A DNA stretch of 11,343 nucleotides from Burkholderiaceae bacterium. Its GTDB lineage: Bacteria; Pseudomonadota; Gammaproteobacteria; Burkholderiales; Burkholderiaceae_C. Shown here piece after piece: positions 6,300-11,343 of this stretch (the stretch's first letter is position 1; each line of letters begins with the position of its first letter). Under the pieces are notes generated by a model that saw only the letters and a program-made list of their open reading frames with translations, was not told the DNA's origin and made no database searches. The position numbers and the translations under genes are program-made. The stretch lies in NCBI GenBank assembly GCA_017999135.1, contig JAGOBT010000058.1:1-11343 (forward strand), in the 5' to 3' direction.

Positions 6300-7436
6300 A
6301 TGGAACGCGACCAGGCCTCGAAATTCATCCACGACCTGCTGCGCCTGATGGCTGCACGCGGCGGGTCGGACCTGTTCCTGACGGCCGACTTTCCGCCGGC
6401 CATCAAGGTGGACGGCAAGGTCACGCGGGTGTCGCCGCAGCCGCTGACCGGCCAGCACACCATGGCGCTGGCCCGCTCGATCATGAACGAGCGGCAGGCC
6501 GCCGAGTTCGAGCGCACCAAGGAATGCAACTTCGCCATCTCGCCGCAGGGCGTGGGGCGCTTCCGCGTCAACGCCTTCATGCAGCAGGGCCATGTGGGCA
6601 TGGTGATGCGCACCATCCCGCAGGTGCTGCCCACCATCGACGGCCTGGGCCTGCCCCCCGTGATGAAGGAGGTGGCGATGACCAAGCGCGGGCTGGTCAT
6701 CATGGTGGGGGCCACCGGCTCGGGCAAGAGCACCTCGCTGGCGGCCATGATCGACTGGCGCAACGAGAACAGCTTCGGCCACATCATCACCATCGAAGAC
6801 CCGGTGGAATTCGTGCACCCGCACAAGAACTGCATCGTCACCCAGCGTGAGGTCGGCATCGACACCGACGGCTGGGAGCAGGCGCTGAAGAACACCCTGC
6901 GCCAGGCGCCCGATGTCATCCTGATGGGCGAGATCCGCGACCGCGAAACCATGGAGCACGCGGTGGCCTTTGCCGAGACCGGCCACCTGTGCATCACCAC
7001 GCTGCATGCCAACAGCGCCAACCAGGCGCTCGACCGCATCATCAACCTGTTCCCCGAAGAGCGGCGCCAGCAGCTGCTGATGGACCTGTCGCTCAACCTC
7101 AAGAGCATCGTCAGCCAGCGCCTGCTGCCCAAGGAAGAAGGCAAGGGCCGCATCGCCGCGGTGGAGATCCTGCTGAACACGCCGCTGATCAGCGAGCTGA
7201 TCTTCAAGGGCGAGGTGGCCGAGATGAAGGACCTGATGAAGCGCAGCCGCGAGCTGGGCATGCAGACCTTCGACCAGGCGCTGTTCGACCTGTACGAGGC
7301 CGGCGAGGTGACCATGGAAGACGCGCTGCGCAACGCCGACTCGGTCAACGACCTGCGGCTGCAGTTCAAGCTGCACAGCCAGCGTGCCCGCAACCGCGAC
7401 CTGTCGGCCGGCACCGAGCACATGAGCATCATGTAG
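6300..7436 (+). CDS. pilU: Type IV pilus retraction ATPase PilU (PilT-dependent)
   Basis: 378 residues, matching PilU (about 380) and longer than PilT at the C-terminus. PilU is a PilT paralogue that boosts retraction force and needs PilT to act. It starts MERDQASKFIHDLLRLMAAR and continues with GSDLFLTADFPPAIKVDGKV, the PilU version of the N-domain. Walker A is GATGSGKS at 137-144 with Lys143. Walker B is DVILMGEIRD with Asp205 and the catalytic glutamate at 211. The Asp box IEDPVEFVHP and His box AETGHLCITTLHA are present. The C-terminal extension after about residue 340 is charged and has no domain I recognise. It lies 13 nt after pilT, with GAAGGG about 9 nt before the ATG, so the two form an operon. 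The 81 bp after its stop contain no clear terminator. Confidence 0.97.
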   Translation: MERDQASKFIHDLLRLMAARGGSDLFLTADFPPAIKVDGKVTRVSPQPLTGQHTMALARSIMNERQAAEFERTKECNFAISPQGVGRFRVNAFMQQGHVGMVMRTIPQVLPTIDGLGLPPVMKEVAMTKRGLVIMVGATGSGKSTSLAAMIDWRNENSFGHIITIEDPVEFVHPHKNCIVTQREVGIDTDGWEQALKNTLRQAPDVILMGEIRDRETMEHAVAFAETGHLCITTLHANSANQALDRIINLFPEERRQQLLMDLSLNLKSIVSQRLLPKEEGKGRIAAVEILLNTPLISELIFKGEVAEMKDLMKRSRELGMQTFDQALFDLYEAGEVTMEDALRNADSVNDLRLQFKLHSQRARNRDLSAGTEHMSIM

Positions 7437-7517
7437 CGCGGCGGTGGGGCAGGTGGCACCCGGCTGCGGTACCCTCGCTGCCGCGCCTGTCCTTCCCCAC
7501 CCCACCACGACACCACC

Positions 7518-7832
7518 ATGGCTGATCTGCTGGCGGCCTACCGCCACACCACCAAGAACCGCGCCGAGATCGAAGCCAGCACCACCTGCGGCTGCTGCTA
7601 TTGCATGCAGATCTTTCCGGCCGACGAGATCGTGGCATGGGCGGGGCTCGACTTCAGCCAGCTCGACAACCCCGACGCCGCCGATGCCGAAACCGCCGTC
7701 TGCCCCCGCTGCGGCAGCGAGGCGGTGATCGGCGACCGGGCAGGCTTTCCGATCACGCCGGCCTTTCTGGGCCAGATGAACGAGGCCTGGTTCCAGCGCA
7801 CCATCGTGCGCAAGCCCACGCCCAAGAAGTGA
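7518..7832 (+). CDS. Small conserved four-cysteine (zinc-ribbon-like) protein of unknown function
   Basis: 104 residues, cytoplasmic (no signal peptide or membrane segment). Two cysteine pairs are visible: C24-G-C26-C27-Y-C29 and C62-P-R-C65. C26/C29 and C62/C65 would form a classic four-Cys zinc ribbon, with C24 and C27 as extra thiols. The C-terminal half reads EAVIGDRAGFPITPAFLGQM then NEAWF. It resembles a small proteobacterial family usually annotated only as cytoplasmic or hypothetical protein, and I know of no established function. The ATG at 7518 is the first sensible start; no Shine-Dalgarno sequence precedes it. It ends 8 nt before the dehydrogenase gene, so the two are probably co-transcribed. 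A zinc-binding, nucleic-acid- or protein-contacting role is possible but unproven. Confidence 0.75.
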   Translation: MADLLAAYRHTTKNRAEIEASTTCGCCYCMQIFPADEIVAWAGLDFSQLDNPDAADAETAVCPRCGSEAVIGDRAGFPITPAFLGQMNEAWFQRTIVRKPTPKK

Positions 7833-7840
7833 CATTCCCG

Positions 7841-8728
7841 ATGAAGACCTACGACACCGTTCCGAGCCGCCGCGTCGCCTTTCTGGGCCTGGGCGTGATG
7901 GGCCACCCGATGGCCGGCCACCTGGTGCGCGCCGGCCACCAGGTCACCGTCTACAACCGCAGCGCTGCCAAGGCCCAGGCCTGGGTGGCCGAGTACGGCG
8001 GCAGCTCGGCACCCACCCCGCGCGAGGCGGCCGCCGGTGCCGACTTCGTCTTCGCCTGCGTCGGCAACGACGACGATCTGCGCTCGGTGGTGCTGGGTGC
8101 CGATGGCGCCTTCGCCGGCATGGCGCCCGGCGCGGTGTTCGTCGACCACACCACCGCGTCAGCCGAAGTCGCGCGCGAGCTCGACGGCGCCGCCCGCGCG
8201 CTGGGCCTGCAGTTCGTCGACGCGCCGGTGTCCGGCGGCCAGGCGGGCGCGGTCAACGGCCTGCTGACGGTGATGTGCGGCGGTGACGCCGACCCGTTTG
8301 CCGCCATGCAACCGGTGGCCATGGCCTTCTCGCGCGCCGTCACCCTGGTGGGCGCGCCCGGCGCCGGCCAGCTGGCCAAGATGGTCAACCAGATCTGCAT
8401 CGCCGGCCTGGTGCAGGCGCTGTCCGAGGGCATCGCCTTCGGACAGAAGGCCGGGCTGGACATGAAGCAGGTGCTCGACGTCATCGGCAAGGGCGCCGCG
8501 CAGAGCTGGCAGATGGACAACCGCGGCAAGACCATGGTCGACAACCAGTTCAACTTCGGCTTTGCCGTCGACTGGATGCGCAAGGACCTGGGCCTGGTGA
8601 TGGACGAGGCCCGCCGCAACGGTGCCCGCGTGCCGGTCACCGCGCTGGTCGACCAGTTCTATGCCGACGTGCAGGCTGCTGGCGGCCAGCGCTTCGACAC
8701 CAGCAGCCTGATCACACGCCTGAAGTGA
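7841..8728 (+). CDS. 3-hydroxyisobutyrate dehydrogenase-family NAD(P)-dependent oxidoreductase
   Basis: 295 residues, normal for the beta-hydroxyacid dehydrogenase family (3-hydroxyisobutyrate dehydrogenase, tartronate semialdehyde reductase GarR/GlxR, glyoxylate/succinic semialdehyde reductases). The N-terminal Rossmann domain has VAFLGLGVMGHPMAGHL with the glycines at 16, 18 and 21. VYNRS after the second strand (Asn39, Arg40) hints at NADP(H), since an Asp there would favour NAD. The substrate-binding motif DAPVSGG is at 127-133. The catalytic lysine is Lys180 in GAGQLAKMVNQ, with Asn183 following. The all-helical C-terminal dimerisation domain is complete to RLK. The ATG at 7841 starts just before the first strand. 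The substrate cannot be fixed from sequence, and no valine- or glyoxylate-pathway genes are adjacent. It converges with the BON lipoprotein gene. Confidence 0.93.
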   Translation: MKTYDTVPSRRVAFLGLGVMGHPMAGHLVRAGHQVTVYNRSAAKAQAWVAEYGGSSAPTPREAAAGADFVFACVGNDDDLRSVVLGADGAFAGMAPGAVFVDHTTASAEVARELDGAARALGLQFVDAPVSGGQAGAVNGLLTVMCGGDADPFAAMQPVAMAFSRAVTLVGAPGAGQLAKMVNQICIAGLVQALSEGIAFGQKAGLDMKQVLDVIGKGAAQSWQMDNRGKTMVDNQFNFGFAVDWMRKDLGLVMDEARRNGARVPVTALVDQFYADVQAAGGQRFDTSSLITRLK

Positions 8729-8750
8729 AGCCGCCGCCCGGCGGCGGCTT
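8728..8750. terminator. Perfect palindrome shared by two convergent stop codons, probable bidirectional terminator
   Basis: A 23-bp perfect inverted repeat, with 11-bp arms and a single central C at 8739, fills the whole gap between the dehydrogenase gene and the BON lipoprotein gene. As RNA it would form a stem of about 10 bp, almost all G-C, closed by a 3-nt loop. Its first base is the last base of one stop codon and its last base begins the other stop codon on the opposite strand. The arms end in AA/TT, but there is no longer T-tract, so efficiency as an intrinsic terminator is uncertain. Confidence 0.6.
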
Positions 8751-9376
8751 CACCTGGATTGCAGCGATGCCAGCTCGGCCTCGCTGAGGATCTCGAACAC
8801 CTTCACCACCTTGCCCACACCGCTGGTGGCACGCGCCAGTTCGGTGGCGCGGTTGGCCTCGCGCTCGGTCACCCGGCCCATCAGGTAGATGGTGCCGCGC
8901 TCGGCCACCACCTTGAAGGCATTGGCCTGCAGGTCGTTGGCGTCGACGAAGGCGGCCTTCACCTTGCTGCCGAGGATGGCGTCGTTGCTGCGTGCGGCCA
9001 GCGTGGTGCTGCCCATCACCGCCAACTCGTTGACAGTGCCGCGCACGTTTTCGATGCGGGCGACCGCCTGCTCGGTGGCCACGCGGGCCGCCTCGGTGGG
9101 CACTTCGCCTGTGATCAGCACCGTGCGGTTGTAGCTGGTGACGCTGACGTTGGCGTCGCTGCCGGCGGCCTCGCGCACGCGGTTGATGGCCTTCAGCTCG
9201 ATGGACTGGTCTTCCAGCTGGGCGCCGCTGGTGCGGCGATCGGTCACCGACAGCGCGGTGCCCACCATCGCACCGCCCACCAGCAGCGGCGCACAGGCGC
9301 CCAGCAGCGTGGCGGCAGAGACGGCCGCGGCCAGCACGGCCATGCGGGAAGTGGCAAAGATGGTCTTGGAGGTCAT
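8750..9376 (-). CDS. dolP: Two-BON-domain outer-membrane lipoprotein, DolP (YraP)-like
   Basis: 208 residues (E. coli DolP is 191). The signal peptide MTSKTIFATSRMAVLAAAVS runs into the lipobox L-G-A-C with Cys28 lipidated, and an Ala follows it, so export to the outer membrane is likely. The stretch VTDRRTSGAQLEDQSIELKA is the DolP-type lead-in. BON domain 1 spans about 55-121 and BON domain 2 about 130-198, each ending in the Gly-Val strand pattern. DolP binds anionic phospholipid at the division site and supports outer-membrane integrity and BAM function in enterobacteria; the role here is by family and context. The ATG at 9376 overlaps the stop of the SIS gene as ATGA, indicating translational coupling. 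Starting at Met12 instead would leave no basic N-region. Confidence 0.88.
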   Translation of the reverse strand: MTSKTIFATSRMAVLAAAVSAATLLGACAPLLVGGAMVGTALSVTDRRTSGAQLEDQSIELKAINRVREAAGSDANVSVTSYNRTVLITGEVPTEAARVATEQAVARIENVRGTVNELAVMGSTTLAARSNDAILGSKVKAAFVDANDLQANAFKVVAERGTIYLMGRVTEREANRATELARATSGVGKVVKVFEILSEAELASLQSR

Positions 9377-9975
9377 GCGGGATCCTGTTCGCCCAGCAGT
9401 TGCAGATCGATCGCGTCACACAGGCAGTGCAGCACCAGCAGGTGGGTTTCCAGCACGCGCACGCGGCGGTCGTGCGGCACGGCCACCAGCACGTCGGTCT
9501 CGCCCAGCGCGCCACGCAGGGCGCCGCCAGTGCGGCCGGTGAGGGCGATCACGGTCATGTCCTGGCCTTGTGCGGCGGCCACCGCCGCCAGCAGCGCCGG
9601 GTGGTTGCCGTCGCTGTCGATCAGCAGCAGCAGGTCGCCCGGCTGGCCCAATGTCTCGACCTGGCGCGACAGCACGGTGTCGAAGCTGGCGCCGGGCAGC
9701 ACCACCATCGCCGACAGCGCCGGGCCGTCCACGCCCAGGGCCAGTGCGGCCAGGCCGGGGCGGTCGCGCTCGAAGCAGCCGACCAGCTCGGCGGTGACCA
9801 GCTGCGCCAGGCTGGCCGACGCGCCCAGCCCGGCCACCAGCACCCGCCCGCCGGCGGTGAGCCCGGCCACCAGCGCCGCCACGGCCTGTTCGATCGGGCG
9901 GCCCAGCACCTCGGCCGCCTGGTACTTGAGATCGGCGCTTTCGAAGAATTGCTGCTGGATGCGTTGCTCGAGCAT
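9373..9975 (-). CDS. SIS-domain protein of the DiaA/GmhA group, with altered sugar-phosphate loops
   Basis: 200 residues, similar to E. coli DiaA (196, a DnaA-binding initiation factor) and GmhA (sedoheptulose-7-phosphate isomerase). Family features: N-terminal helix MLEQRIQQQFFESADLKYQA, then the SIS core VLVAGLGASASLAQLVTAEL, FERDRPGLAALAL, SRQVETLGQPGDLLLLIDSD, MTVIALTG and LETHLLVLHCLCDAIDLQLL. Two loops that normally bind the sugar phosphate are changed. The usual G-N-G-x-S-A is GLGASA (49-54), and the usual S-T-S-G-N-S is IDSDGNH (119-125), losing several Ser/Thr ligands. Isomerase activity is therefore doubtful, and a DiaA-like or other non-catalytic role is more likely. Its place between yraN and dolP matches diaA in E. 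coli. It starts 45 bp after yraN ends and overlaps dolP by 4 nt. Confidence 0.85.
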   Translation of the reverse strand: MLEQRIQQQFFESADLKYQAAEVLGRPIEQAVAALVAGLTAGGRVLVAGLGASASLAQLVTAELVGCFERDRPGLAALALGVDGPALSAMVVLPGASFDTVLSRQVETLGQPGDLLLLIDSDGNHPALLAAVAAAQGQDMTVIALTGRTGGALRGALGETDVLVAVPHDRRVRVLETHLLVLHCLCDAIDLQLLGEQDPA

Positions 9976-10020
9976 GGGGGGCGATGATAGGCCAGGGGGT
10001 GGCCTGGGCCGCCCACCTGG

Positions 10021-10434
10021 TCAGGCGGCGTCGAAGGCGCCGGGCAGCCACTGCAGCTGGTCGCCATCGACGGCCACCACGTCGAAGCGGCAGGGCGGCA
10101 GCACCGGCAGGCCCATCAGGTAGTGCTGCGCCGCGCGCACGATGCGCCGCTGCTTGGCCCCGGTGACGCTGGCTGCCGCACCGCCGTGGCCGTGGCCAGT
10201 GCGGGCCCGCACCTCCACGAACACCAGCGTGCCGTCGGGCGCGCGCAGGATCAGGTCGACCTCGGCAGCGCGCTGGCGCGGCCCGCCGGCCAGCCGATAA
10301 TTGCGCTGCACCAGCCGCAGGCCCTGCTGCTGCAAGTGGGCCAGCGCCCGGTCCTCGGCGGCGTCGCCCACGGCCTTGGTGGTGGCACCCGGCCCCTTGG
10401 CGCCGCCCCAGTCTGAGCCCCAGCCCTTGACCAT
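10021..10434 (-). CDS. yraN: YraN (UPF0102) endonuclease-fold protein
   Basis: 137 residues from the ATG at 10434, close to E. coli YraN (131). The family has a Holliday-junction-resolvase/restriction-endonuclease-like fold, but its function is not settled. Marks seen: GDAAEDRALAHLQQQG (23-38, with Glu27), LVQRNYR (41-47), EVDLI with Glu58 and Asp60, then LVFVEVRAR with Glu74 and Arg76. These match the conserved G-E-x-x-A, G-E-I-D-L-I and F-V-E-V-K/R-x-R blocks, so the acidic residues of the putative metal site are kept. The first 20 residues are Gly-rich and not conserved. Longer upstream reading (to 10668) was refused because it runs antisense through the conserved rsmI region. A G-run lies just before the ATG. 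It heads the yraN-SIS-dolP unit and is head-to-head with rsmI. Confidence 0.9.
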   Translation of the reverse strand: MVKGWGSDWGGAKGPGATTKAVGDAAEDRALAHLQQQGLRLVQRNYRLAGGPRQRAAEVDLILRAPDGTLVFVEVRARTGHGHGGAAASVTGAKQRRIVRAAQHYLMGLPVLPPCRFDVVAVDGDQLQWLPGAFDAA

Positions 10435-11343
10435 CTCCACCCCCCTGTTGCACCAGGCCGCCGCGGCCGCCGCCGGCGGCCAGCACCACCCGGCCGGGGC
10501 ACTGTACGTGGTGGCCACGCCCATCGGCAACCTGGCCGACATCACGCTGCGCGCGGTGCATGTGCTGGGCCTGGTCGATGCGGTGGCGTGTGAGGACACC
10601 CGCGTCACCGGCCAGCTGCTGCGCCACCTGGGGCTGGACAAGTCGCTGATCGCGCTGCACCAGCACAACGAGGCCGGCGCCGCACGCGGCGTGGTCGACC
10701 GCCTGGCGCAGGGCCAGCGCGTGGCCTACGCCAGCGACGCCGGCACCCCGGCGATCAGCGACCCCGGCGCGGTGCTGGTGGCGGCGGTGGCCGCGGCCGG
10801 CCACCGGGTGCTGCCGATCCCCGGCGCCAGCAGCGCGGTGGCGGCGCTCAGCGCGGCGGGCGATGCTGCGGCGCAGGGCTTCGCCTTCATCGGCTTTGCG
10901 CCGGCCAAGGGCGCCGATCGGCGTGCCTGGCTGCAGGCCGCCTGTGACGCGCCCGGCTGCCAGGTGCTGTTCGAGGCACCGCACCGCATCGGCGTGCTGC
11001 TGGACAGCCTGGCCGAGGCGGCGCCGCAGCGGCGCATCACGCTGTGCCGCGAGCTGACCAAGCAGTTCGAGACCATCGTCACCGCACCGGCGGCCGACCT
11101 GCCGGCCTGGCTGGCGGCCGATGCCAACCGCAGCCGGGGTGAGTTCGTGCTGGTGCTGCATGCGGTGCCGTTGGTGGCCGCAGCGGCCGACGACGGTATC
11201 GGCGCCGACGCCGAGCGCCTGCTGCGCCCGCTGCTGCGGGATCTGCCGCTGAAGCAGGCGGTGGCGCTGGCAGCCGAGCTGAGTGGCGCGCCGCGCAACG
11301 CGCTGTACCAGCGGGCGCTGGCACTGCGCGCGTGCGGCGACCC
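10427..11343 (+). CDS. rsmI: 16S rRNA (cytidine-1402-2'-O)-methyltransferase RsmI, 3' end cut by window
   Basis: An open frame from 10427 to the window edge (305 codons) encodes RsmI, which uses S-adenosylmethionine to 2'-O-methylate C1402 in the ribosomal P site. Motifs (numbered from the TTG at 10427): LYVVATPIGNLADITLRA from residue 26, EDTR at 56-59, SDAGTPAISDPG at 103-114, then PIPGASSAVAAL, FEAPHR, CRELTKQFETI and RGEFVLVL. The C-terminal helical part LPLKQAVALAAELSGAPRNA is present, so by comparison with family length (about 286 to 300) only a few codons are missing. There is no ATG or GTG in frame before the conserved core. TTG 10427 (with Thr-Ile-Ser following) is my choice, and TTG 10448 or CTG 10445 are alternatives. 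With 10427 the gene overlaps the first codons of yraN on the other strand by 8 bp. Confidence 0.93.
   Translation, partial: MTISTPLLHQAAAAAAGGQHHPAGALYVVATPIGNLADITLRAVHVLGLVDAVACEDTRVTGQLLRHLGLDKSLIALHQHNEAGAARGVVDRLAQGQRVAYASDAGTPAISDPGAVLVAAVAAAGHRVLPIPGASSAVAALSAAGDAAAQGFAFIGFAPAKGADRRAWLQAACDAPGCQVLFEAPHRIGVLLDSLAEAAPQRRITLCRELTKQFETIVTAPAADLPAWLAADANRSRGEFVLVLHAVPLVAAAADDGIGADAERLLRPLLRDLPLKQAVALAAELSGAPRNALYQRALALRACGD

Noticed and set aside
6228..7835. Minus-strand open frame of 535 codons antisense to pilU and the small Cys-rich gene
   Set aside because: It is the mirror of well-conserved coding DNA; no motif, no plausible start context.
9990..10004. Small hairpin GGCCA/TGGCC with a G5 loop between yraN and the SIS gene as a terminator
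   Set aside because: The stem has only 5 bp, there is no T-tract, and it lies within what looks like a single operon.
9416..11161. Minus-strand open frame of 581 codons through rsmI, yraN and the SIS gene
   Set aside because: The recognisable proteins in this stretch are in other frames (RsmI on plus, YraN and SIS on minus). This frame is Arg/Ala/Gly-rich noise.
1..11343. CRISPR array, tRNA or rRNA gene, toxin-antitoxin pair, phage or defence island
   Set aside because: I looked for regularly spaced repeats, tRNA-like cloverleaf arms, integrase or nuclease gene sets and composition breaks and found none. Codon use is uniform across the window.

Overview
The window is very GC-rich, densely packed bacterial chromosome. 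Its gene content points to a betaproteobacterium of the order Burkholderiales, in the broad Comamonadaceae / Rubrivivax-Leptothrix neighbourhood. The clues are a stand-alone Bug-type (TctC) solute receptor, tandem pilT-pilU beside yggS, the yraN / SIS / BON-lipoprotein cluster head-to-head with rsmI, and a compound hairpin-rich intergenic repeat. The order assignment is an inference from family resemblance; no database search was run.

Left part (1-4415): the start of a lipoprotein gene on the minus strand is cut by the window edge. It diverges from mrcA, the class A penicillin-binding protein PBP1A. A secreted Bug receptor gene and an Lrp/AsnC regulator follow on the plus strand. The Lrp gene is bracketed by two copies, in opposite orientation, of an intergenic repeat of about 80 bp.

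Middle part (4525-7436): yggS, the PLP-homeostasis protein, lies on the minus strand. It is separated by only 28 bp from the divergent pilT-pilU pair, the two type IV pilus retraction ATPases. Both ATPases keep their Walker A and Walker B motifs.

Right part (7518-11343): a small four-cysteine protein of unknown function and a beta-hydroxyacid dehydrogenase (3-hydroxyisobutyrate dehydrogenase family) form a two-gene plus-strand unit. This unit converges on a minus-strand unit of yraN, a SIS-domain protein and a two-BON-domain lipoprotein (DolP-like). The stop codons of the two convergent units share a perfect 23-bp palindrome. rsmI (16S rRNA 2'-O-methyltransferase) diverges from yraN, has no ATG start and runs off the right edge with probably only a few codons missing. 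The yraN-diaA-dolP / rsmI arrangement matches the enterobacterial cluster except that lpoA is absent.

I saw no tRNA, rRNA, CRISPR array, transposase, phage gene or recognisable defence system. This is mostly conserved housekeeping DNA, and I found no convincing undescribed multi-gene system. The points worth a second look are the inverted repeat pair, the SIS protein with altered sugar-phosphate loops, the overlapping or near-overlapping divergent gene starts, and the small zinc-ribbon-like protein.
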